DNA of 64,000 bases, taken from Adhaeribacter_A terreus. GTDB lineage: Bacteria > Bacteroidota > Bacteroidia > Cytophagales > Hymenobacteraceae. Made by a program: the position numbers and the translations under genes. The notes beneath the pieces were generated by a model. The model was not told the DNA's origin. It was given only the letters and a program-made list of their open reading frames with translations, and made no database searches. Shown piece after piece: positions 33,183 to 41,040 of the stretch; positions within the stretch are counted from its first letter, which is position 1, and every line of letters begins with the position of its first letter. The DNA is taken from positions 62,001 to 126,000 of the forward strand of contig NZ_JBHSKT010000009.1 of NCBI RefSeq assembly GCF_042657365.1, in the 5' to 3' direction.

Positions 33183-33235
33183 AAAACGGGATACTTTTTT
33201 ACCTGAAAACGCTACCGTTTTCACCCCAAAAACTC
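33183..33235. repeat. Two overlapping dispersed motif copies
   Basis: AAAACGGGATACTTTTTTAC then CTGAAAACGC (33183-33212), and GAAAACGCTACCGTTTTCAC then CCCAAAAACTC (33205-33235), share eight bases. This shows the motif in a head-to-tail tandem. Confidence 0.75.
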
Positions 33236-33265
33236 ACAAAGCTTAACTTAAAACTTTTAACTCTT

Positions 33266-35347
33266 TTAAATGCTGCCGTAATACTTCCGCAGGAACCACT
33301 CAGCTGTAACCAACGCCAGGATCACGAAGAACAGCCATTTCAGATTTATCAGATCTTTCAGGCTTTCTTCGGTGTAAATAATATTTTTGAAGTCTGCTTC
33401 AAGCAGGTCTTTTTCCAGTTGCGCCAGTTGGTTCGGGTAATAAAGTTTGTTGCCGTTTTTGCGCGCCAGCTGGTAAAGCAGATTATGGTTAGCCAAAGAA
33501 GTTATGGTTTCCAAAGCCAAGTCCTGTACCAGAAATTCGCCTGAATCCTGCACGCGTTTGCCTTCTAACGTAGTTGCCGCCGTGTATTTATAAACGCCGC
33601 CCGGTAAATTACCAATGTTCAAACCCGAGAAATTTTCGCCATTTACAAAGTTGAAGGTGCGGCTTTTCTTCTGTTCGTCGGTAATAGTTAAGGTAATTTG
33701 CTGGCCGTAAATTTTCTCGTAGATCGAATTGTAAACTTCGCTCTGGAAACGCACATCTTCCGAAACCAGAAACTCATCCTGCACGGGGTAAACATTCAGA
33801 CGCTTTTTGTTTTGTTTCGTGGTTAAAAGCTGCACCAGGTCGGTTATCAGTTTGTCGAAATGTGCTGGTTTGTCGTTGGCCACGGCTTCGTTCAAACGCC
33901 ATTGCCAGAGACCTTCGCCCACTAAAACGCCGTTGGTATTGTCACCTCCGGTTTGAATTGTGAGTAAGGGACGGGTAGTTTTTAAACGGCCAACCTGCTG
34001 TTGTAAAACCACTTCGGCTGCCGGATTCAATCTGAAATCGGCGAAAGGAACGGTGAGCGGCGGGTACGTTGCAAAAGTTTCGGAAGCTTTTTCCGCAAAA
34101 CCGAAGCGCGTGAAATTGATGTTGATCACGGGCACAACTTCGTCGGTCTGGTTGCCGCGTGGCGCCACAAAAACGCCGGACTGCTGCTTATTGAATTCCG
34201 CCAGATCCGATTGCGCGCCAAGAATATAAAATGCCGGAATTTTCTGTTTCTGGATCAGTTGCAAAACCTCCGAACCAGTGCGCAAACGCGAAGGCAGCTG
34301 GTGCAAAATGGCCAGATCGTAAACCGCAGTTTTCAGTGGATAAATGCCCGGCAGGTAAAGCTCCACTTCAAAATTTTCGTCGGTTTCTATCGCACTTTTC
34401 AGGGCTTTAATATCGGGGTGCGGGGCAGCGGCGGCCAATAAAACTTTCAGCTTGCCTTTTACCACTTCCAGGTAAGCGTGTTTGGTATTGTTCAGTTTGG
34501 TGAATTCCCCGGGCAGGGATTCTACCAAAACTTCGTAATGTTTTTTACCAGGTTGCGGCGCCGTAATGCTGAACGCAACCAATTGTGAAGTTTTATTTTT
34601 CTGGAGCGCGACAGTTTTCCGGTCTAAAACCTTACCGTTTTCTTTCAGCAAAACGGTAGCATTTCCGGATACAAAACCGTCGTTACGAACTTCGGCAACA
34701 ATAGGGAATTTATTGCCACTGAAAGCCACTTTATTGTACTGCAAAGCCGGCAAACTCAGGTCGCGTTTCGGAACTGTATCGCCGAGGGCAACGGGAAATA
34801 ATTTGAACTGAAAATCAGAATAGGCCGGTGATTTTCCCTGGTTGACAATGCCATCGGAAAGTAAAACTACGGCGGCTAAATTGCGGTTTTCGTAGGTTTC
34901 GGCAACGTTGTTGAGCAGCGCATCGAGGTTGGTACTTTTCTGGTCGAAATTGATACCGTTCAGATCGGATGTCTGAGCCGCATCCAGACTTTTTACGGCC
35001 GTTTCGATACCGTTTTCAGCCAGTTTTTTACTGATGTTGACAAGTCCTGTGCGGGTTTGTCGCAGCGCAACCGAATCGGTAAAAAGCTTCACCGATTCGG
35101 AATTATCGATGGCGAAAACAATGGCCGGTTTCTCTTCGGTATTGGAAAAATAACGCATTACCGGACCGAGCAGCAAAAAGCACAGAAAACTCACCACCAC
35201 AAACCGCAAAGCCGCCAGCGAGTAATTTAACTTTTTACCCCACGGCGGATTTTTGGAATACAGCAGCCAGGCATACGCCGCGCCTACCAACAGGCAAAGC
35301 GGCAGAAACCAGGCTGAATGGGTAAGTAGAATTCTGAATTGCTCCAA
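33266..35347 (-). CDS. VWA-domain membrane protein
   Basis: 693 residues. Two N-terminal membrane helices (SAWFLPLCLLVGAAYAWLLY, LAALRFVVVSFLCFLLLG) precede IVFAIDNSESV, a von Willebrand A MIDAS-like DxSxS start, followed by AAVVLLSDGIVNQG. Ig-like beta domains then follow (VAFSGNKFPIVAEVRNDGFV and others). A final membrane helix (INLKWLFFVILALVTAEWFL) is at the C-terminus. It resembles Bacteroidota 'BatA-like' membrane VWA proteins of unknown function. Two motif-like stretches (34612-34641 and 34650-34679) lie in the codons of one Ig-like strand pair. Confidence 0.85.
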   Translation of the reverse strand: MEQFRILLTHSAWFLPLCLLVGAAYAWLLYSKNPPWGKKLNYSLAALRFVVVSFLCFLLLGPVMRYFSNTEEKPAIVFAIDNSESVKLFTDSVALRQTRTGLVNISKKLAENGIETAVKSLDAAQTSDLNGINFDQKSTNLDALLNNVAETYENRNLAAVVLLSDGIVNQGKSPAYSDFQFKLFPVALGDTVPKRDLSLPALQYNKVAFSGNKFPIVAEVRNDGFVSGNATVLLKENGKVLDRKTVALQKNKTSQLVAFSITAPQPGKKHYEVLVESLPGEFTKLNNTKHAYLEVVKGKLKVLLAAAAPHPDIKALKSAIETDENFEVELYLPGIYPLKTAVYDLAILHQLPSRLRTGSEVLQLIQKQKIPAFYILGAQSDLAEFNKQQSGVFVAPRGNQTDEVVPVININFTRFGFAEKASETFATYPPLTVPFADFRLNPAAEVVLQQQVGRLKTTRPLLTIQTGGDNTNGVLVGEGLWQWRLNEAVANDKPAHFDKLITDLVQLLTTKQNKKRLNVYPVQDEFLVSEDVRFQSEVYNSIYEKIYGQQITLTITDEQKKSRTFNFVNGENFSGLNIGNLPGGVYKYTAATTLEGKRVQDSGEFLVQDLALETITSLANHNLLYQLARKNGNKLYYPNQLAQLEKDLLEADFKNIIYTEESLKDLINLKWLFFVILALVTAEWFLRKYYGSI
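34612..34679. repeat. Two motif-like copies inside a CDS
   Basis: Minus-strand AAAACGGTAAGGTTTTAG... at 34612-34641 (sense to the gene) and plus-strand AAAACGGTAGCATTTCCGG... at 34650-34679 (antisense) stand head to head in the codons for NATVLLKENGKVLDRKTV. The amino acids may be compatible by chance. Confidence 0.5.
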
Positions 35348-35350
35348 TTT

Positions 35351-35382
35351 GGTTGTTAGTTGTTGGTTGTTAGTTGTTGGTT
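35351..35382 (+). repeat. Left inverted repeat of four-helix gene
   Basis: GGTTGTTAGTTGTTGG occurs here twice in tandem. It matches the reverse complement at 35839-35870. Confidence 0.75.
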
Positions 35383-35407
35383 TTTTTGAAACCAGATAAA
35401 ACCAAAA

Positions 35408-35795
35408 TTAAGTTTTTAGTTGCTGGTAATAGTTAATAAATCCGTTCAGTAATTTTTTGCAGGTTGTAAGTTTGGTTGTTGTTTCCTGAAATTTTGATTC
35501 TTCCAAGTATTTTAAATCCAGCGCTAGATAAAGTTGCGTTGCCAATTCATAGAGCGAACCTCGGGCAATAAATAAAAACTGTAACGTGTCTTTCGTTGAG
35601 TTTCGGCCGCAGCCTTCTGCAATATTTGAAGGAATTGAAACGGCACTTCTGCGAATCTGGCTGGTTAAACCGAAGATTACCTCTTTCGGAAAAATGCCGA
35701 GAACTGATAAATATCCGTTACCAACTCCCGGCATTTTTGCCAAACTTCAAGATTAGTATAAGGTCGTTGTATATTTCAGAGTTATCGACTATTAA
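35408..35795 (-). pseudogene. Four-helix bundle protein (23S rRNA-IVP family), frameshifted
   Basis: The open frame 35408-35743 gives FPKEVIFGLTSQIRRSAVSI, PSNIAEGCGRNSTKDTL and RGSLYELATQLYLALDLKYL, the typical four-helix bundle (S23/IVP) core. The expected N-terminus appears in the next frame as EVWQKCRELVTDIYQFSAF and joins at a run of five T (a sixth T would restore the frame). No ATG is found before it in that frame. So the gene is decayed or has a homopolymer sequencing error. It is bracketed by inverted GTTGTTAGTTGTTGG repeats. Confidence 0.8.
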
Positions 35796-35838
35796 ACAGC
35801 CTTCCTATACAACCTGAAATACTTAAAAGTTATTGTAT

Positions 35839-35870
35839 TACCAACAACTAACAACCACCAACCAACAACT
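35839..35870 (-). repeat. Right inverted repeat of four-helix gene
   Basis: ACCAACAACTAACAACC and CCAACCAACAACT. The 17 bases GGTTGTTAGTTGTTGGT of the left repeat match exactly in reverse complement. Confidence 0.75.
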
Positions 35871-36615
35871 ATGTCAGCATACCGCCATCTACCTGCAGCG
35901 TCTGTCCGGTGATGTAAGCAGACTGATCGGAGGCTAAGAAAACCGCAGCGTTGGCAATGTCTTCGCCGGAGCCGGCACGTTTTAACGGAATAGCCTGTTT
36001 CCAGCCTTCTACCACAGCAGCATCCAGTTCGCCGGTCATTTCGGTTTCGATGAAGCCTGGCGCGATGGCGTTGGAGCGGATATTCCGGGAGCCTAATTCT
36101 AAAGCTACCGATTTGGTGAAACCGATGATACCGGCTTTGGAAGCGGCGTAATTGGCTTGTCCGGCGTTGCCTTTAATGCCTACTACAGATGTAATGTTGA
36201 TGATGGAACCGGATTTGGCGCGCATCATGTGCTTGGTAGCGGCTTTGGTTAAATTGAAAACCGATTTCAGGTTGGTGTTGATCACGGCATCCCAGTTCTC
36301 TTCGGTCATGCGCATTAAAAGGCCGTCGCGGGTAATGCCGGCATTGTTTACAAGAATATCCAGCTTGCCGAACTCTTTTACCACGTTCTCAACCAGTTCT
36401 TCGGCTTGTTTAAAATCGGAAGCATCGGAGCGGAAGCCTTTTACTTTGGCACCGCCGGCGCTCAGTTCGTTTTCCAGCGCCTGGCCTTTTTCCACGCTGC
36501 TCAAATACGTAAATGCCACGTTCGCACCCATATCGGCGAATTTCTGGGCAATGGCGCGGCCAATTCCTTTGGAGGCGCCGGTTATTAAAGCTGTTTTTCC
36601 TTCTAATACTTTCAT
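35869..36615 (-). CDS. fabG: 3-oxoacyl-[acyl-carrier-protein] reductase
   Basis: 248 residues, the usual length. TALITGASKGIGRAIAQKFA is the Rossmann NADPH motif (TGxxxGIG). NNAG is at about 90-93, catalytic Ser in SIINITSVVGIKGNAGQ, YAASK holds catalytic Tyr/Lys, and NAIAPGFIETEMT follows. The N-terminal NVAFTYLSS favours NADPH. It reduces 3-oxoacyl-ACP in fatty acid elongation. The end overlaps the right inverted repeat by a few bases, so that repeat abuts its stop codon. Confidence 0.93.
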   Translation of the reverse strand: MKVLEGKTALITGASKGIGRAIAQKFADMGANVAFTYLSSVEKGQALENELSAGGAKVKGFRSDASDFKQAEELVENVVKEFGKLDILVNNAGITRDGLLMRMTEENWDAVINTNLKSVFNLTKAATKHMMRAKSGSIINITSVVGIKGNAGQANYAASKAGIIGFTKSVALELGSRNIRSNAIAPGFIETEMTGELDAAVVEGWKQAIPLKRAGSGEDIANAAVFLASDQSAYITGQTLQVDGGMLT

Positions 36616-36713
36616 AACCTCAAAGGTAAAAAAGTTGGCGGTTGGTTAAAACCACCGGCAATGAAATTTCAGTTTTACTTTTTTCAGTTTGAAAAATAGT
36701 TTGAATTTTCCTG

Positions 36714-37015
36714 CTGTTTCAAGTTTTCAAACTTGGACCTACAAATGATCTGAAGTTTGTAACTTCAGTGAGGCAAAGCCTCAAAAAGCTGCAGTTTCTA
36801 TAAAATACTTCAGAATAAAATTAGAAGTAGATAGAAAAAAGTCCCCCTTCGGAGGGGGTAGGGGGAGGACCACGTTATCTGAAGAACTAAAACCCCATTG
36901 CTAAATTTCAATTAGCTGCCTTTGAAAATGCTTCTGTAGTTTTGCTGAGGCTGCGCCTCACTGAAATTACAAACTTCAGCTCATTTAAAGGTCCAGGCTT
37001 GAAAACCTGAACCAG
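36714..37015. mobile_element. MITE-like element with 70-bp terminal inverted repeats
   Basis: The left arm (36714-36784) and the right arm (36946-37015) are reverse complements at roughly 80% over 70 bp. Both contain TTTTCAA.C.TGGACCT, CTGAAGTTTGTAA.TTCAG and TGAGGC..AGCCTCA. Each arm is itself made of small palindromes. The middle 160 bp has no frame and contains a GC-rich CCCCCTTCGGAGG repeat (36842-36869). No transposase is present. Flanking target duplication is not obvious. Confidence 0.7.
36842..36869 (+). repeat. GC-rich CCCCCTTTGGAGG-type repeat
   Basis: CCCCCTTCGGAGGGGG followed by TAGGGGGAGG, inside the MITE-like element; one base differs in the loop from the other copies. Confidence 0.8.
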
Positions 37016-37073
37016 CTTTACTTCTTTTTATAGATTAAATTATTATTCCTTCAAATAGAATCACACTTCTTTA

Positions 37074-38468
37074 ATGTCCACTTTATCCGCTTCCGGACGA
37101 TTTTACTTTTTACCCCGAAAACGCTACCGTTTCAGCGTAAAAAATGTAGGAAATGCTGCTGAAAATCTGCAAATTATTGCGGAAATAACATTCAACTTGG
37201 AAAGTCTGGTAAAGCACTTTTTTAGTATAAAACGCTACGGTTTTCCGCGGAAAAACCTGTGGTGGCTTTTTGTTCTCTGGTTCTGGCTTTTTTCGGAATT
37301 ACCAACGCAGGCGCAGGCTTTTAAATTTACCTCTGGCAGGAAAAAACAAACGCTTCGGTTTCAGCTGCACCGGAATTTAATGATCGTGGAGGCAAAACTG
37401 AATGGCAAAGGTCCTTATAATTTTCTACTCGATACCGGCGTAAACACTTCTATTATTACCGACGCTGGTTTGCAGGATTCTGTCAGGTTTTCGCGCGGAC
37501 CGGCGCTGAGAATTGCCGGTGTAGGCGAAGGTTCAGACCTGCACGCATTTTACACGCCCGATCTGAAAGTGGAATTGCCGGGTATTGTTTCTGAGAACCT
37601 GACGTTTGCCGTGCTTTCGGAAGATATTTTGAACCTGGGAAGTTACGTGGGCATTCCGGTTGCAGGCATTCTGGGGTATGATTTTTTCAACAGTTTTGTG
37701 GTAGAAGCCAATTTCAGCACTCTGAAACTGAAACTGTTTGAGCCGGAAACTTATAAGCCGGAAAGAAATTATGAGGTTTTGCCGCTTTCGCTGGAAGGAA
37801 ATAAACCATATCTGCAAACTGAAATTCAGGTGCAAAACGAGAACGTTCCTGTAAGACTATTGGTTGATACCGGCGCCGGGTTTGCGCTTTCCCTCGAAAC
37901 GGCCTCTGACCCGCGCTTGAAATTGCCTGCAAAAACGCTCCGGGCGCAATTAGGAATTGGTCTGGCCGGAACGGTAAACGGATATTTAGTAAGGATCGAA
38001 AAGCTGAGACTCGGGAAATACCTGGTTCCGCATTTGTTGTCTTCTTTCCCGGATTCTGTGGCTTTGCTGGGCAAAACTTCGGTAAAACGCAATGGTACGC
38101 TGGGTCTGGAATTACTGAAGCGCTTTGCGGTTGTGTTCGATTATCCGCACCAGAAACTCTGTTTAAAACAGCGCATTCCTTTAGATAAACCTTTCGAATA
38201 CGATCTGTGCGGCCTCGATCTGGTAGCGGTTGCACCAGATTTTCGTACGTATCGCGTAACAGGCGTGCACGAGAATTCCGCGGCTGCTGAAGCCGGTATT
38301 TTAGCTGGCGATGAACTTTTAACGTTGGATATGATGCCGGTTTCACAACTGAATTTAACCCAGATCAGCCGCATTTTTCACTCCTATCCCGGTCGGAAAA
38401 TTACCTTGCTATTGAAGCGCGAAGGTCAGTTGGTTTATGCAGAAGTTATTTTAAAACGCAGAATTTAA
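37074..38468 (+). CDS. Aspartyl protease with PDZ domain
   Basis: 464 residues from 37074. Residues 1-60 are encoded by two dispersed motif copies and spacer, and are probably not a natural N-terminus. NLWWLFVLWFWLFSELPTQA at about 62-80 looks like the signal peptide, so the true start may be a non-ATG codon nearer it. YNFLLDTGVNTSI (about 115) and RLLVDTGAGFA (about 260) are two retropepsin-type D(T)G motifs. The C-terminal PDZ domain has NSAAAEAGILAGDELLTLDM. Family: periplasmic or secreted aspartic proteases with a PDZ domain in Bacteroidota; function not assigned. It overlaps the convergent gene by 4 bp. Confidence 0.82.
   Translation: MSTLSASGRFYFLPRKRYRFSVKNVGNAAENLQIIAEITFNLESLVKHFFSIKRYGFPRKNLWWLFVLWFWLFSELPTQAQAFKFTSGRKKQTLRFQLHRNLMIVEAKLNGKGPYNFLLDTGVNTSIITDAGLQDSVRFSRGPALRIAGVGEGSDLHAFYTPDLKVELPGIVSENLTFAVLSEDILNLGSYVGIPVAGILGYDFFNSFVVEANFSTLKLKLFEPETYKPERNYEVLPLSLEGNKPYLQTEIQVQNENVPVRLLVDTGAGFALSLETASDPRLKLPAKTLRAQLGIGLAGTVNGYLVRIEKLRLGKYLVPHLLSSFPDSVALLGKTSVKRNGTLGLELLKRFAVVFDYPHQKLCLKQRIPLDKPFEYDLCGLDLVAVAPDFRTYRVTGVHENSAAAEAGILAGDELLTLDMMPVSQLNLTQISRIFHSYPGRKITLLLKREGQLVYAEVILKRRI
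37105..37146. repeat. Overlapping divergent motif copies
   Basis: Minus-strand copy AAACGGTAGCGTTTTCGG... (37105-37132) and plus-strand copy GAAAACGCTACCGTTTCAG... (37117-37146) share the near-palindromic core ACGCTACCGT. They lie in the doubtful N-terminal part of the protease frame. Confidence 0.7.
37229..37259 (+). repeat. Dispersed 30-bp motif copy
   Basis: AAAACGCTACGGTTTTCCGC then GGAAAAACCTG, directly before the signal-peptide codons of the aspartyl protease. Confidence 0.75.
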
Positions 38469-39256
38469 TCTTTCAGGTCGTGCTTCATCTTGTAATAGCT
38501 GTCGGCAGGTAAAACAATATTTTCAACATGACGGACCGGTATTCCCGTAAAATGCTTTTCTTCTCTTATCGTATAGGCAATGACCTCAAAGTTTGGTTCT
38601 TCCTTTTTAGGTTCTTCCGGCAAAGCATCAAGCGTAATGGCAAACGTGTGATTCTTCAGGGTAGAAACCGGTTGCTCATACAAATGAAACCCCACGCGAC
38701 TAAACGTTAAAACTACCCTTTTCTGCTTCGAATTTGTGATCCAGTTCTCTGGAAGTTTGAACCGGAAATTTCCCAGACTATCGGTATAAGCAAGAATGCC
38801 CGGTTTATTTTTTAAGCCGATAAATGCTTCTATCAAGGGGGCTCCATTGCGGGTTTTAACCGTGCCGCTTATAACCAGAAATCTACCGGTTTGCTGCGCA
38901 GGTTTAGCCGAAGCGTAATTTTTTGAAGCGGTTTGTTTCGGTTTGGTAGTTTGCGCATGCACAAAATCGGTAGCGAAAAGGGCTCCAAAAGTCAGGGCAA
39001 ACAAACGCCAGCCTGATATTCTCGCATGCTGCGGCAGGATCATATTCCGGTTTAACTGGTCTTCCCGGAAACGTCCGCAAACTTTATGGTTGCTACGGCT
39101 GAAAATCTCAATTACTTCCCGGTCAGTTTTGGTGCTGAAATCGATCACGCATTTCTGACAAACATCACAAAACCGTCCGTCGCCTTGCGGAGTCATCATG
39201 TTCCAGTCCTGTTCGCAGGGCTCCGGAATAGTAATATGTAATTTCGCTTTTGCCAT
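38465..39256 (-). CDS. Carboxypeptidase-like regulatory domain protein with Cys-rich N-terminus
   Basis: 263 residues. The N-terminus carries the Bacteroidota motif MTPQGDGRFCDVCQKCVIDF, then STKTDREVIEIF, and CGRFREDQLNR. The conserved Cys residues resemble a small cysteine cluster, possibly metal binding. A hydrophobic segment follows (GWRLFALTFGALFATDFVHA), then a carboxypeptidase-D regulatory-like Ig domain (ISGTVKTRNGAPLIEAFIGL, YTDSLGNFRFKLPE). The N-terminal motif is common in Bacteroidota and of unknown function. The gene is convergent with and overlaps the aspartyl protease by 4 bp. Confidence 0.75.
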   Translation of the reverse strand: MAKAKLHITIPEPCEQDWNMMTPQGDGRFCDVCQKCVIDFSTKTDREVIEIFSRSNHKVCGRFREDQLNRNMILPQHARISGWRLFALTFGALFATDFVHAQTTKPKQTASKNYASAKPAQQTGRFLVISGTVKTRNGAPLIEAFIGLKNKPGILAYTDSLGNFRFKLPENWITNSKQKRVVLTFSRVGFHLYEQPVSTLKNHTFAITLDALPEEPKKEEPNFEVIAYTIREEKHFTGIPVRHVENIVLPADSYYKMKHDLKD

Positions 39257-39290
39257 GATAACAGGAAGTTACGTAAATTTCCGGAAGATG

Positions 39291-39320
39291 AAAAATGCTA
39301 TGGTTTTCAACCCAAAAAGT
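39291..39320 (+). repeat. Dispersed 30-bp motif copy
   Basis: AAAAATGCTATGGTTTTCAA then CCCAAAAAGT, in the gap before lpdA. Confidence 0.85.
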
Positions 39321-39421
39321 ATAGCATTTTTTTTACACGCTACGACTTTCTTCCTGATTTCAACACTATTTATAAAACAATCAACAATTTAACCATTTAA
39401 CAATTAAGCCATTCGGCCAAT

Positions 39422-39452
39422 TTTGCGAAATGCCTGAATTCCCTTAGCTTTG
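39422..39452 (+). promoter_or_regulatory. Predicted Bacteroidota primary-sigma promoter of lpdA
   Basis: TTTG at 39422-39425, 19 bp spacer, TAGCTTTG at 39445-39452. This matches the known TTTG-N19-TANNTTTG promoter consensus of Bacteroidota, 26 bp before the lpdA ATG. Confidence 0.7.
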
Positions 39453-39477
39453 TCCGCAAAATATTAAACCAGAAATT

Positions 39478-40869
39478 ATGGCATCGAAATACGATTTAGT
39501 AGTTATTGGCAGCGGTCCGGGCGGTTACGTGGCGGCCATCCGCGCGTCGCAGTTAGGCATGAAAGTAGGCGTGGTTGAGAAAGCGGAGTTGGGCGGTATC
39601 TGCCTTAACTGGGGCTGTATCCCGACCAAAGCATTGCTGAAAAGCGCGCAGGTTTATGAATATTTAACGCACGCCAAAGATTACGGCATCAACGTTTCCG
39701 ATGCTTCCGTAGATTTTAAAGCTGTGGTAGAACGCTCAAGAGGCGTAGCAGGCGGCATGAGCAAAGGCATTCAGTTTTTGTTCCGCAAAAACAAGATCGA
39801 TCATATCCAGGGTTTCGGTAAAGTTACCGGCAAAGGCAAAGTGGAAGTTGATAACGACGGTAAAAAAGAAACAATCGAAGCGAACCACATTATTTTAGCA
39901 ACCGGTGCCCGTTCGCGCGAGCTGCCAAACCTGCCGATCGATGGTAAAAAGATCATCGGTTACCGTCAGGCTATGGTATTGGAAAACCAGCCGAAAAGCA
40001 TGGTGGTAGTTGGTTCCGGCGCTATCGGCGTGGAATTCGCTTACTTCTATAACGCCATCGGTACCAAAGTTACTATCGTAGAATTCATGCCGAACATTGT
40101 GCCGGTAGAAGACGAAGATGTTTCGAAACAACTCGAAAAATCGCTGAAAAAAGCCGGCATCGATATCATGGTTTCTTCTGAAGTTACCAGCGTAGATACC
40201 AAAGGCGAAGGCTGCAAAGTGAACGTTAAAACTGCCAAAGGCGAACAGGTTATTGATGCCGATATCGTTCTTTCTGCAGTAGGGATTCAAACCAACCTGG
40301 AAGGTTTAGGCCTGGAAGAAATGGGCATTAAAACCGACAAAGGCCGCGTTTTAGTGGACGATTTCTACAAGACCAACATCGACGGCATTTACGCGATCGG
40401 CGATATCGTGAAAGGTCCTGCATTGGCGCACGTTGCATCTGCGGAAGGAATTATCTGCGTGGAAGCCATTGCTGGTCACCACCCAGAGCCGCTTGATTAC
40501 GGCAACATCCCGGGCTGTACGTATTGCTCACCGGAAGTTGCTTCGGTAGGTTTAACCGAGAAACAAGCCAAAGAACAAGGCCGCGAAATTAAAGTAGGTA
40601 AATTCCCGTTCTCGGCTTCTGGTAAAGCCAGCGCCGCCGGTGCCAAAGACGGTTTCATTAAAGTGATTTTCGATGCCAAATACGGCGAGTGGTTAGGCGC
40701 GCACATGATCGGCGCGAACGTAACTGAAATGATCGCCGAGGTTGTAGTTGCCCGTAAACTGGAAACGACTGGCCACGAAATTATCAAAGCCGTTCACCCG
40801 CACCCAACTATGAGCGAAGCCATTATGGAAGCTACAGCAGCTGCTTACGGCGAAGTAATTCACTTATAA
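39478..40869 (+). CDS. lpdA: Dihydrolipoyl dehydrogenase
   Basis: 463 residues. FAD motif VIGSGPGGYVAAI (about 9-21), then ELGGICLNWGCIPTKALL with the redox disulfide CLNWGC. NAD motif VVGSGAIGVEFAYFYNAIG is at about 178. YAIGDIVKGPALAHVASAEG is the second FAD region. The C-terminal dimerisation domain contains EAVHPHPTMSEA-type catalytic His-Glu (KAVHPHPTMSEAIMEA). The enzyme reoxidises dihydrolipoyl groups in pyruvate and oxoglutarate dehydrogenase complexes or glycine cleavage. It is monocistronic with its own terminator. Confidence 0.97.
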   Translation: MASKYDLVVIGSGPGGYVAAIRASQLGMKVGVVEKAELGGICLNWGCIPTKALLKSAQVYEYLTHAKDYGINVSDASVDFKAVVERSRGVAGGMSKGIQFLFRKNKIDHIQGFGKVTGKGKVEVDNDGKKETIEANHIILATGARSRELPNLPIDGKKIIGYRQAMVLENQPKSMVVVGSGAIGVEFAYFYNAIGTKVTIVEFMPNIVPVEDEDVSKQLEKSLKKAGIDIMVSSEVTSVDTKGEGCKVNVKTAKGEQVIDADIVLSAVGIQTNLEGLGLEEMGIKTDKGRVLVDDFYKTNIDGIYAIGDIVKGPALAHVASAEGIICVEAIAGHHPEPLDYGNIPGCTYCSPEVASVGLTEKQAKEQGREIKVGKFPFSASGKASAAGAKDGFIKVIFDAKYGEWLGAHMIGANVTEMIAEVVVARKLETTGHEIIKAVHPHPTMSEAIMEATAAAYGEVIHL

Positions 40870-40898
40870 AAACGGTAGGGTAAAAGCCCTAAAAACTC
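40868..40898 (+). repeat. Dispersed motif copy directly after lpdA
   Basis: AAAAACGGTAGGGTAAAAGC then CCTAAAAACTC; it begins at the last base of the lpdA stop codon, just before the terminator. Confidence 0.9.
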
Positions 40899-40936
40899 AA
40901 AAGCCTCTCCGATAGAATTTGGAGAGGCTTTTTTTA
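40899..40936 (+). terminator. Intrinsic terminator of lpdA
   Basis: AAAAGCCTCTCC / GGAGAGGCTTTT hairpin with a 9-nt loop. Confidence 0.9.
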
Positions 40937-40959
40937 TTGCAGGAATTTTTCAAACAATA

Positions 40960-40986
40960 GGCAACGGTTACTAACTTTCTTCCGAC
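40960..40986 (+). promoter_or_regulatory. ECF-type promoter element 1
   Basis: GGCAAC(GG) at 40960 and CGAC at 40983-40986, 17-nt spacer; one of eight copies with the same spacing. It is 58 bp upstream of the start codon at 41041. Confidence 0.75.
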
Positions 40987-41040
40987 TTGTTATTAATTAC
41001 GTGCCTATGCAACCCTACCTGCCATTTAACTTTAAATGTT

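Noticed and set aside
37074..37250. A separate small gene upstream of the aspartyl protease
   Set aside because: The codons are explained by dispersed motif copies and no independent stop or domain is seen.
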